From Euryodendron excelsum (lineage: Eukaryota; Streptophyta; Magnoliopsida; Ericales; Pentaphylacaceae), in contig CM065387.1 of the NCBI GenBank assembly GCA_033060915.1, forward strand, positions 29,749,001 through 29,813,000: a stretch of 64,000 nucleotides of DNA, written 5' to 3'. Shown here piece by piece: positions 23,371 to 34,711 of the stretch (position 1 is its first letter; every line of letters begins with the position of its first letter). The position numbers and the translations under genes are program-made. The notes beneath the pieces were generated by a model, which was not told the DNA's origin, did not search any database, and saw only the letters and a list, made by a program, of their open reading frames with translations.

Positions 23371-25522
23371 TAGACCAAAGCAGATCACATCATTGCCTCC
23401 TGTGTAGATCATTGTTTCCCGCAGCAGCTATCCTAAAGACATGCCAGAAGAGAAAAGATATGATAAAATTTCATAGACAGGCAAGAGCTACGTTTAAAAA
23501 AAAAAAAAAAAAATTTTGAGTCAAAATGAATTTTCTATACATTGTCTTCAAAAGTTCAAATTTCGAGTCAAAACAAATTTTGAGTCAAAATGAATTTTTT
23601 ATACATTTTGTCTTTAAAAATTCATTTGAGTCGAGATGAATTTTCTATACTTTTTGTCTTCAAAAGTTTAATTTTCAAGTCAAAACGAATTTTCTAAATA
23701 TTTTGTCTTCAAAATTTCAAGTTCTAAGTCAAAATGAATTTTCTACACGACAAAATGAATTTCCTACACGTTTTGTCCAAGTTTCAAATCATAATGGTTT
23801 CTAAAATTTTTCCTTCTAAAAGTTTAATTCAAGTCAATCTCGTTTTTCTAAACTTTTTCTTTCAAAAAGTTTTATTTTGAAACCAATTCCTCAAGTTTCT
23901 TAACCTTCTCTTTTAAAAGTTATTTCAAAAGTTTTATTCAAAATCCATTTCAAAGATTTTCTAAGACTTTCATTCAAAAAGTTTTTATTCAGAAACGTTT
24001 TTATTCAAAATCAATTTCTTAGGTTTTCTAAGCTTTTTCCTTCAAAAAGTCTTATTCAGAATCCAATTCAGAATTTTTCCAACCCTTCAAAAAGTTTTAT
24101 TCAAAATCCACTTCAAAGGTTTTCAAAAAAGTTTTATCCAAAGTCAAGTTTCTAAGGTTTTCTAAACTTTTCCTTCAAAGGTTTATCAAATTCTAGGTCT
24201 TCTAAACTCCTCCTTCAAAAGTTTTTATCAAAAGTTTGATTCAAAATCTACTTCAAAGTTTTCTGGACTTTTTCCTTCAAAAAGTCATATTCGAAATCCA
24301 TTCCATAAGTTTTCAAAAGTTTTATTCAAAATCTACTTCAAAGGTTTTCCTAAAAAATTCTATTCAAAATTAATTTTCAAGGTTTTCCAAACTTTTCCTT
24401 CAAAATTTTTTGTCTATTTCTTGGTTTCTTTGAACTTTTTTTTCTCAAAATGTTTTATCAAAAAATCCATTTCAAGATTTTTTAAACTTTCCCTTCCAAA
24501 AGTTTTAATTCCAAATCCTAACCAAGTTTCTCAAGGCCTTCTCTGCCAAAAAGGCCCCAACGTTTAAAGGTTTTATCTCTTTTTCCTTAAAAAAGATTTT
24601 ATTTCAAAATTTCAACTCTTTCTTCATTTCAAAAAGTTTCAGCCGAGTTTCTCGGGGTCTTCCCTGCCAAAGGGCCCCATTCTAAAGGTTTTTCTAACTT
24701 TTTCCTTCAAAACTTTTGATTTCAAAAATGCCCTTCCAGGTTTTCTAACTTATTTCTTAAAAAATTTTAACTTCAAAAACACTCCCCATTTTTTCAAAAC
24801 TTTTTCTTTCAAAAAGTTTAATCTTAAAAGCATTTTTTGGATTTCCCGAGCTTTATCCTTCAAAGCTCTGTTCTAAAAAATGTTCCAAAGATTTTCAAAC
24901 TTTCTTCCTTAAAAGGTTTCGTTCTCAAAACATTTCATAAGTTTCCTGAGCTCTTTCTTTGAAAATCCCCGTTTTCAAATTTTTTGGGCTTCAAGCTTTC
25001 GCCTTAAAAAGTTTCTTTTCAAAAATTTGGGATTTTCAAGCTTTCACCTCGAAAGCCTATTTTCAAAATTCTAGGTTTTCAAATATTTTTCTCGAAAGTT
25101 TAGTTCCAAGTTTCAAAGATTTTCTAAACCCTTTTTATTCAAATCCAAATCAATTCATTTCAAAAAGTAATTTCAAAATCATTTTTAACAATCAACTTCA
25201 ATTTCAAAGTTATTTTAAACAATCAACTTTAATTTCAAAAATCATCTTCAATTTCAAAGTATCAATATTCAAAACCTTGAATCTCGCTAAAGGAGTGTCA
25301 TTTGATAAATCAGAATGTTGGTTCAGATTAATTTCCAAATCAAGTTTTCAAAATTTCAGAATTAGACAATCTAGTTTTCAAGCTCAAAATTCCAAATTTC
25401 AACTGCTCTAGTCTTCAAAAACTTCCAATTCCAATCCCTCCGATTGTCTCGCGGTCACATGGGACCTTTACTTTATCATTTTTTTTGCCTTCAACAAGCA
25501 AAGACAAAAAAAGAGGGGCAGC
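23371..25522 (+). mobile_element. 3' non-coding repeat region and polypurine tract of the old Ogre-like copy
   Basis: From about 23490 to 25420 the sequence consists of degenerate direct repeats around TTCAAAAAGTTTTATTCAAA, with T-runs and no gene. It is followed by CTCGCGGTCACATGGGACCT and the purine tract AAGACAAAAAAAGAGGGG (25501-25518), 4 bp before LTR start 25523. The complete element has the same end structure at 49610-49682. Open frames such as that at 24959-25411 are repeat artefacts. Confidence 0.7.
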
Positions 25523-28500
25523 TGTAAACACCCCATGTTTTGCCCACTCAGTAATCTCTGACCCGACTGGACTCACATTCAAACCAACACAGACACATTT
25601 AAGTCTAAACCAGCTTTATAGACTTAATCCAGTCAATCAATCGCTTTGTGGGCCCACTAGGCCCAATAGAGACAAAATAACCAAAATACCCTTAGGGTAT
25701 TACTTGGTCCAATTCGAGTTGGCACGTTTTCTTAAAGATGATAAGTCCCCATTTCAACCTCAATTCCATTTTCAATTCCAATCCAGTTAATAAAACTCAA
25801 TCTGGCACGTCTTTCAAGAAAGTTGATCCCTTAGACGGTAAGTCCATCTAGTCTGGCATGTCTTTTAAGAAAGTTGATCCCTCAAACGGTAAGTCCATCT
25901 AGTCCGGCACATTCATTAAGAAAACTCCTTGAAACAGTAAGTCCCTTCAAGCCTGTCGACTGGGACGGAACTCATGTCCCCGAGATGGTAGAGCGGTTCA
26001 CTTCTCGTGCCTGCTAGCTGGCCAATATAGAATGTTCGCTATTCGGCACGTCTTTTAAGAAAGTTAATCCCTCAGACGATAAGACTATTCAACAGCTTCC
26101 TGATATCAGACAGTCTCTGGGAATGAACACACACCGTCAGAGTGATGGAAACACTCATAAACATTGCAACCATCAGAGTGGCAGAAACACTCGCAAATAG
26201 GTCGACATTGGTAATTGCCAACAAAACCCCTATGTCACAGGATCGAATATGCCTCTTGACCGTGACAAATTTACTAAAGGATGGAATACCTTGGGAAACC
26301 AACTTGTCACACACCGTCAGAGTGATGGAAACACTCAAAACCCAAGTCAATACTAGTGTTTGCTAGCCTACTCTGGTGAAAATTGATCAAATTGTCCCTT
26401 GGGCCATTCCAACACGCTTCTTCAGGAAAAATCTAAGTCCTCAGAGCGGTAAGTCCACCTTTTCAAGATTTTCTCAAAGACAATCCAGCATGTTCAAGTG
26501 CCTTCCAGTTGGTTCCAGATTAATTCTGAGACCATCCGGTCAAAATGACTATTTTGCCCCTAGACATCTAATCGCCTCCGGGAACCACATCGCCTCTGGG
26601 TATCAAATCGGTAACCTCTCGAGGATGCATCTAATAGCATTCCTGACTTTCTAGCACCTTTCTGGACCATTCCGAGTCTATTCTGGTAAGCTTAGTGCAA
26701 AATGACTATTTTGCCTCTGGTAGGTCGATCACCTTTTTCAACCACACTGGCTCTGGGTATCAAACCTGCAACCCCTTAGAACATTCTAGATAATGTGTCC
26801 AACCTTCAAGGATTCTCACGGGTCACTCTGAGTCCATTCTGGTGTTTCTCGGTTTGAATGACGGTTTTGCCCTTAATAGGCCGGTCATCTTTTTTAATAT
26901 TTTGACACTGATTCTCCAGTCATTTACCTTTGGGATACTCTCGTAGAGGTTCCCATCCATCCTTGGCCTTCCAAATCATTTCTAGGCTTTATGGAGTCAC
27001 TTCTGGTTGAGTCAAGCCAAAAATTGCATGGTAGTCACTAGGACTGGTGTCCAAATCTTTTGCCTTGCATCTCGAGAGTTAAAAGATACCTTTCTTCTCA
27101 CCTTAAAACTTGCCTAAGTGGCTGGTGCCACTCCTAGTGGAGCTAAGCTTAGAAAAGCACTGACACCAGTTCCTGTTTCAATTACCTATAAATATAGAAC
27201 CCCTATGTAAAAAAGGTCTGTAAAATCAGTTCAAAAACTCGGCCTCTCTGAAAATAGAGCTCGAATTCTCTTAAAACCCTAATTCTCTCAAGCCTTCTCA
27301 AACCCTAGGCTCTATACACTCAAATCCTATCCTGTATATATCCTATACACTCAAATACAAGCCTTAAAACATCCATTAAAGACCAAGTGTTGCATCTTCA
27401 AATCTCTCAAAGTTAAAGTCAAGTAAAGCAAATAAAGTAATCAAAGCAAGAAGAAAACAATGTTGCTTTTTTTATTTACTTTTATGTAATCCGCCTCTCT
27501 TTTCTCTCTCCTAACCAACTTGGATTTTCTTCTATTTTAATCCCCATCTTCTACCTCCTCTTCTTGCATGTTTGAAATAAGAGACTTCTCATGTCATACC
27601 TAGGAAGAATTGTTGAAGGTCACTGTGCTGGGGTTTTTTCAAGTTTGACCTAAGAGGGTATGCGTTTTGCCCCCTTGGTTATGTGGTGAAGCCTAACCTT
27701 ATATGTTCATGTCCCTATTGCATTATGGTTGTCATGTTCATACATTGCATTCAAAATTGCATTCAAAGTTGTTTTCAAACTTACATCAAAGTTCTCTTTT
27801 TAGACTTGCCTTCAAAACATCCATCCTTCAAACTTGTTTTCAAAATCACAATCCTAGGATGACTCTAGCCATTCCATGGTTAGGGTTATTTTAGGAAAGT
27901 GTTATATTCAATATGACTATCAAGGTCTAAATTTGAGTTCAAGTCTTAAATTGTTTTTTAAGGAATCACAATTCTATAGTGATTCTAGCCATTCCATGGT
28001 TAGGGTTGCTTTGGGAAGGTGTTACACTTAATGTGATCAATATGGTCCAAATCTTATTTTCAAACCCTAGTTGTTGTCAAAATCACAACCATAGAATGGT
28101 TCTAATCTTTTCATGGTTAGAATTATTTTAGAAAAGTGAGATATTCAAGAGACTTACAAAAGTCCATATTCAAATCTCTTTTTAAATAGTTTTGCAAATT
28201 TACTTCTTAAAAATTCTTTTCAAAGATCTACTTTCTAAAAACTTTTTGTCTTAAAGTCTAAGTCAAGCCTTAGAATCCATGATTAGGAAACCCTAGTTTT
28301 CTTAAATTCATGTCTTTTTATTTTACCTTAAATCATAGATTTCTAAAACCCTTTTTCCACCAAATCATAGATTTCGAAATCTAAGATTTTAAAAACTTAA
28401 CCTTTCCAATTCTATGTTAAATCAAATTTTCTCTAAATAGAAAACAAAATCAAATCTTCTATTTTTTGAAAACAAAATCAAATCTTTTATTTTTGGAAAC

Positions 28501-28848
28501 CAAATCCAATCTTTTACCTTAGGAAATAGAAATCAAATCTTTCCTAATTTTAAACCTTTCTAAATTCTGACTTTCTAAATTTCAAACTTCTAGATGTTTC
28601 CAAATTTCAAATCTTTCAATGTTCCAGTCTTTCTAATTTCAAACCTTTCCAAATTCAAAATTTTTTCAAAATCAATTCTTTCCTAAAAAGGAAACTTTCC
28701 AAATTTAAAACTTTCGTAATTTGGAACTTTCGTAATTCAAAACTTTCCTTATTTGAAACTTTCCTAAAATGAAACTTTCCTAATTTGTAACTTTCCTAAA
28801 ATCCAACTTTTTAAAATCAAACCTTCTTATTTCAAGTGCATCTTTCGA
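25523..28848 (+). mobile_element. Giant LTR, 3' part missing (3' LTR of the old Ogre-like copy)
   Basis: It starts TGTAAACACCCCATGTTTTG directly after a polypurine tract. It contains U3 repeats with AGAAAGTTGATCCCT, CCGGCTCTGGGTATC-like units, a TATA box (27187-27194), the conserved block (about 27550-27740) and the beginning of the G-poor repeats. At 28849 it is cut by TGTCACGCCTCG, the start of another LTR family. The last roughly 1 kb of LTR is absent on the other side. Confidence 0.75.
27187..27194 (+). promoter_or_regulatory. TATA box of LTR 25523-28848
   Basis: TATAAATA occurs in CCTATAAATATAGAAC, at the position equivalent to the TATA boxes of the other family LTRs. Confidence 0.6.
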
Positions 28849-29656
28849 TGTCACGCCTCGAAACCCAGCCTATACGGATTTAGGGTACATGACCGGCCAG
28901 TAGCTCAGTTACCCCAGGCCGCATTACATAAAACTGGTTGAATACCTGTGCATCTATCATTTAAAAGATACATAATCGCAAAAATAAAATTTTATAAATG
29001 TAAAACAAAATGGGTGTCATACATAGCAGAGCCGTGCCTAATCCCTAAAACATAAACATACAATAAGATGGGCCTATCGAAGGCCACCACAGTTATAACT
29101 TTATAGTATTACAAAACATTAGGGTCTAGCCCCTGTACGCATTATATTTCATAAGGCTCGTGGGCTGCAGTCCAAATATTCTAGCAATGGGCCTCCCTCT
29201 AAGGCCACCCAGTTTGGTTACACGAAAACATTTTTAGAAAACGTAAGCTAATGCTTAGTGAATAACAATGATGTATGAGCATAAAATACCATGGACTAAC
29301 ATTTATATTTAATGTATATGACAATAGAAGTATATTTATGCATATATGGCATGAACTTAGTGACATATAAACATAGGCTTAAAAACACATGTGGCATAAG
29401 GTTTCGTATTACAATATTTCATCGTTTCTAAAACATAATGTTGAAAAAGAGAGACATGCATGTCGTAGCATGAACTAGTAGAGTATGACTTAAATGTTAG
29501 CATAACATATTATATCTTGTAAGCGTATATCTTTACTTGTCATATAATATTAGACACATCAAATATTATTATTCTTGGTAACGTTTAAAACATAGATTTG
29601 GAAACGTAGGTAGTATAAGTATCATAGGAGTGGGATACAAATCATAACATGATCGT
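28849..29656 (+). mobile_element. 5' fragment of a TGTCACGCC-type LTR
   Basis: It begins TGTCACGCCTCGAAACCCAG, a start typical of plant LTR elements with TGTCAC/GTGACA ends. The segment 'CCTATACGGATTTAGGGTAC ... GACCGGC ... GGCCGCATTACATAAA' is repeated at 34712. The fragment is cut at 29657 by another giant LTR. No coding sequence is visible. Confidence 0.65.
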
Positions 29657-32600
29657 TGTACACACCCCATTTTTGCCCACTCGGCAGTCTCCATTCTGTC
29701 CAGACTTGAGTTCAAGTCAATATGAATATATTCCAATCTAAAACAATTTTTCATGTATAATCCTGTCAATCAATCACTTCGTGGGCCCTTTAGGCCCAAA
29801 TAGAGGCAAAATGACCAAAATGCCATTGGGGGCATTGTTTGGTCCAATTCCAATAGGCACGTCTTCTCGAAGACGGTAAGTCTCCTTTTTCGATCCAATT
29901 CAAGTACAATTCCAATTTCAATTCCAAATCAACTCTGACATGTCCCTTGAGAAAGTTGATTCCTCGAGGCGGTAAGTCCATTCTGTCCGGCATGTTTTTG
30001 AAGAAACTCTTCAGAATGGTAAGAACCTTCAAACCTGTCGACTGGGACGAGACCCCAAGTCCCCTAGATGGTAGAATGGTCCACCTTTGGCGCCTACTAG
30101 CCCACCAATGCAGAAATGTCAGTTTCGGCACGCCTTCCGAGAAAGTTGATTCCTCAGGTGCTAAGTCCACGTAGTAGCTTCTACAGATTAGGCAGTCTCT
30201 GGAATGATCGTGACTCGTTAGAGTAACGAAAATACTCGTAAACATTGCAACCGCTAGAGTGGTAGAAACACTCGTAAATAAGTCGATATAGAAAATTGTC
30301 AACAAACCCCTATATCATGGGATCATCGTCAGAGTGACGGAAACACTCAAAACCCAGGTTAACACCGGTGCTTGTTAGCCAACTTGGGTGAAAAATGACC
30401 AAACTACCCCTAGGGCCATTTTTGACACGTTTCTCGAGAAAGTACCTAAGTTCTCAGAATGGTAAGTCCACCCTTCCATGATTGTCTTAAAGACAATCCG
30501 GCTAATTAGGTGCCTTCTAGTCAGTTTTGGGCCAATTCCGAGACATTCCGGTCAAGATGACGATTTTGCCCTTAGGCATTCGAGCGCCCCGGGAATCACA
30601 CTGGCTTTGGGTATCAAATCGGTAACTTCTCGAAAATACTTCTTACAGTATTCCCAACCTTCCATTATCTTTCTGAATCATTCCAAGTCAGTTCTGACAA
30701 ACTTGGTGCAAGATGACCGTTTTGCCCCTGGTGGGCCGGTCTCCATTTTTTACCACATCAGCTCTAGGTATCAAACCGATAGCCTCCTAGGACATTTTAA
30801 GTAATGTTCCAAACCTCGAGTCTTTTTCTGGGATATTCTAAGTTCATCTTGGCAGCTTTCCGGGCCGATTGATCGTTTTGCCCCTAATAGCTCGGTTAAC
30901 CCTTCCAACACATTTTGTCATTATTTTTCAATTCTGATACCCTTGAGGCACTGTTCTAAGGGTTCCTGTCCCTCTCCAGCCTTCCAGGCCATTCCCGACC
31001 CTTCAAATCATCCTGGACCTTCTAGAGCCACTTCTACTAAAGTTAGGCTAAAAATTGCATGGTAGTCACTAGTAAAGGCGCCAAAATCTTCTGAAGATAC
31101 GTTACTTACCAACCTTAAACATTTTTTAATTGGATGGCGCCACTAGTAGTGGCGCCAAGCCAAAAAATGGCCTGGCTAGTGGCACTAGTGTAAAGTTTTG
31201 CTTGGCCCCACAACAACAGGCGCTAGGTCATTCCTCTGTATATAAATACAGAGACTCTTTCAGCATGAAAAGGGTCTGCAAACTCAGTCTAAAAACTCTC
31301 CTCTTTGATACACAGAGCTCGTAACCTCCCTAAACCCCAGTCTTCTTTAGGTTTTCCAAACCCTAGTCTCCATATACAAATCCTAGCTCCAATACACTCA
31401 TACACACTCATACACTAGCCTCCAAAGCCTCCATTGAAGACTTGAAGTGCTGTAACCCGAAGCTCCCGAAGATCAAGACAAGCCCTTGAAGATTGACACA
31501 AAGCGAAGCGAGGACCGAAGCAAAGCAAGCAAATAAAAGCAAGCAAAATAAGAAGATATAAGGTAGGCTTCCTATTTACGTTCATGCAAATCCCCCTCTC
31601 TCTTCTCTCTCTAAACCCACCTGGGTTTTCTTCTAGTTTAATCACCCATCTTCTTCCGCCCCTTTCTTGCATGCTTGAAACAAGGGACTTCCCGGTCCAT
31701 GTGTAGGATTAGGCTATTGAAGGTCACCGTGTCGGGGGCTTTCTCTTAGTCTAACAGGAGACCACGTGGGTTCGGCCCCCTTGATTATATGGTGAAGCCT
31801 TTAACCTTGTATATTCACGACCCCAACTTGTATAGTGCATATCATGATCTTGCATTCCTCCAAAATTTGTTTTTCAAACTTGTTTTCAAAACTTGCATCA
31901 AAATCGTTTTCAAAACTTGCATTAAAATTTCTTTTTCAAACCCTATTTTTAAAATCACAACCCTATGGTGATTTTAGCCTTTCCATGGTTAGGGTTGCTT
32001 TAGAAAAGTGTTACATTTAAAGTGACCAATATGGTCCATATTTTCAAATCCTTGTTGTTTTCAAAACCACTATCTTAGAGTGGTTCTAGCCTTCTTATGG
32101 TTAGAATCGTTTTAGGAAAGTAAGATATTTTTATGGACTTTTTAAAAACTCTCTTTTTAAATCTCTCTCCCTAAAAAACCTCTTTTCCAACATACTTTCT
32201 AACAACTCTCTCCAATCTCCTTTCCAAAATTGTTTTCTAAAAACTCCCTTCAAAAATCTATTTTCCAAAACTCTTTTCAAAACTCTTTTCCAAAAAGCTC
32301 TCTTTAAAATTCACTTTATAAAAATGCTCCCTAAGTTTCCTTCCCAAAAACTCTTTCTAAGGTCTTCTTTCTAAAACTCCTCTCGAGTTTACTTTCCAAA
32401 GACTCCTTTTTAAGATTCCCTTCCAAAATATCCATTTCCAAAAACTCACTTTCCAAAAATCTCTTTCCTTGGGGCCTAAGTTAACCCTAGAGCCAACAAT
32501 TAGGAGACCCTAATTTTCTTACCTAAAACATGATTTTCAATCTTGCCTTAAAACCTAGGTTTCCAGAGACTCCTATTTTCTACATTGAAACCATATATTT

Positions 32601-33918
32601 CCAAAACCTATTTTTCTGCATCAAACTATAGCCTTCCAAATCTAGGATTTTCAAAACTTTATCTTGCCAATTCCATGCCAAATCAAATCTTCCCTTTAGG
32701 AAATCAAATCCAATCTTTCTATTTAGGAAACTAGATTCAATCCTCCGTTTTTTAAAACAAAATCAAACCATCTCTTTTTAGAAACAAAATCTAAATCTTT
32801 TCTAATTCCAATCCTTCCTAATCTCACACTTTCCTAAATCTTAAGTTTCCAAAACTTAAACTTTCAAATCTTTCCTAATCTAAATCTTCCCTAGTTCCAA
32901 CCTTTCTTAATTCCACACCTTTCCAAATTTCAACTTTCTAAATCTAAATCTTCAAACCTTTCTTAAACTCAAACCTTTCTTGATTTCAAGTATTTCTAAA
33001 ATCTTTCTAAATTCTAAACTTTCTAAATTTCAAACCTTTTCCAAATTCAAAACTTTCCAAATCCAAAACTTTCTAAATTCAAAACTTTCTAAATTCAAAA
33101 CTTTCTAAATTCAAAACTTTCTTAAGTTAAAACTTTCTAAATCCTAAACTATCTAAGTTCTAAATCTTTCTTAAATCAAACATTTTCTAATTCAAATCTT
33201 TCCAAAAATCTACTCTTTCTTAAAAAGGAAACTTTCCAATTTAATTCTTTCCTAATTCGAAAATTTCCAAATTCGAAACTTTCCTAAATTCGAAATCTTT
33301 CCTAAAATGAAACTTTCCTAAAACGAAACTTTCCTATTTTGAAACTTTCCTAGTTTGAATCTTTTCCTAAATCCAATCTTTCCTTAATCTTCCAAGTCCA
33401 AGTCAAGTCAAATCTTTCTTAATCTCAAGTCTTTCCTAAATTCTATCTTTCCTAAGTCTAGGTTTCCTAAAGCTCAATCTTCCCAAAACAAGTCCAAATC
33501 CTTCTTCCAAGTTCTGTCTTTCCAAATCAAAGTCCAATATTTTCAAACTTCCAATTTCACAATCTTCTTCAAGTTTCAATTCCATAACTCTTTTCAAATC
33601 TCCAATTCAATAGCTTATTTCAAGTTTTCAATTTTAAAAATCTATTTTCAAATCTCTATTTCCAATCTCTACAACTTTATTTCAAAATCAAATCTATCCT
33701 TTCAAAATCTCTTTTCAAAATCAAATCAATTTCTTTTCAAATCTATTTCCAAATCTATTTTCAAACTCTCTTTTTTTGCACTTGCATATCATGCATCATG
33801 TTAGTTTCTTTATGAAAATTCTTTTCTAAAGTGGATAGTTTTGGGCATTTGTTAATCGAAGACTTTAATGGTTGAATCTAGGGCGAATAGACATGTAGGT
33901 ACCGCAAGGGCGGGGTAG
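29657..33918 (+). mobile_element. Giant LTR lacking its last about 0.4 kb
   Basis: It starts TGTACACACCCCATTTTTGC and carries the U3 repeats, the GGCGCC palindrome (31135-31157), a TATA box (31241-31248), the conserved block (about 31660-31860) and the 16-bp periodic repeats (33067-33127). The family sequence GACATGTAGGTACCGCAAGG is followed to GGGGTAG at 33918. Sequence equivalent to about 44310 of the complete element then begins, so the LTR end, PBS and leader were lost by deletion. Confidence 0.8.
31241..31248 (+). promoter_or_regulatory. TATA box of LTR 29657-33918
   Basis: TATAAATA sits in the context CTGTATATAAATACAGAG, about 85 bp after the GGCGCC palindrome. Confidence 0.7.
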
Positions 33919-34228
33919 TTTCCTCATGTTTTAATGAACGCATGTTTCCCCTCAAACGGTAAGGTATCTGCATACAGGGGTAAACCCCCTATCTCCAAAT
34001 GTAAGCCAATACATCATGATTAGTTTCCCTCTCAAGTAGGGACACCCTAGGGCATGCATTGCATAGAACTCTTTAAAAACCAAAAACTAATTTACGACTT
34101 GTGTCTTTGTTTTTCTCTTTCTTTCTTTTTCATTTACAGGGATTACCCTACATTGAGTCAACATTGCTCCCAAGAGGGGTTAACATCCACCTAGGGACCC
34201 CATTGTCACCCGGCAAAGAGCATCACTG
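33919..34228 (+). mobile_element. Pre-gag leader of a truncated Ogre-like copy
   Basis: GGTAAGGTATCTGCATACAG, GTTTCCCTCTCAAGTAGGG and CATTGCATAGAACTC match the leader of the complete element (44330-44450). A T-rich tract with a splice-acceptor look (TTTACAG, 34139) and CCTACATTGAGTCAACATTG precede the gag start in both copies. Confidence 0.7.
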
Positions 34229-34711
34229 ATGGCTACCAACCCTGAAGAATCATCTCAAGTCTCTCGAGAAGAGGTTAATGAAATGAGGACCAAGATGGAT
34301 GAAATGTTTAAACTCATTCAAACTATGGCCATGAAGGATACTGCTGCAATCCTATTGTCATCCATGACTTCGTCCAAGGACCCTGAACCCGCTAACCCAA
34401 GGATCGTGTTGCAATCTGACAATACTAGGAGGAACAAATAAGATGCCAAAGGGATCAACGATAAAGAGGAGGAAACCATACTGCTCTCACGTATTATAAA
34501 AAGGACTCCCCTGGACCCTCTCAGTTTGAAAATCCAAGGGCTAAAGGACTCACTACAAAGTCTCTATGGCCATGACACCTGCGGTTTCACTTCCTATGAT
34601 AAGCTCTGTTTCTTTCTAGACCACCCGAGACCTGCTAGGTTCAAAATGCCTGATTTCCAGAAGTATGATGACACTGGTAACCCTATTGCTCATCTTCGTC
34701 TCTATACTCCA
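34229..34711 (+). pseudogene. Gag N-terminal fragment, Ogre-like
   Basis: An ATG at 34229 opens a frame encoding an acidic N-terminus with 'EEVNEMRTKMDEMF' and a 'SMTSSKDPEPANPRIVLQ' segment. A TAA at 34439 breaks the frame. The same frame continues with 'LDPLSLKIQGLKDSL' and 'HPRPARFKMPDFQKYD' to about 34711. It aligns residue by residue with the gag of the complete element at 44613-45070. The Retrotrans_gag core and zinc knuckle are missing because sequence of the TGTCACGCC LTR family follows at 34712. This is a broken, truncated capsid-precursor gene fragment. Confidence 0.75.
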
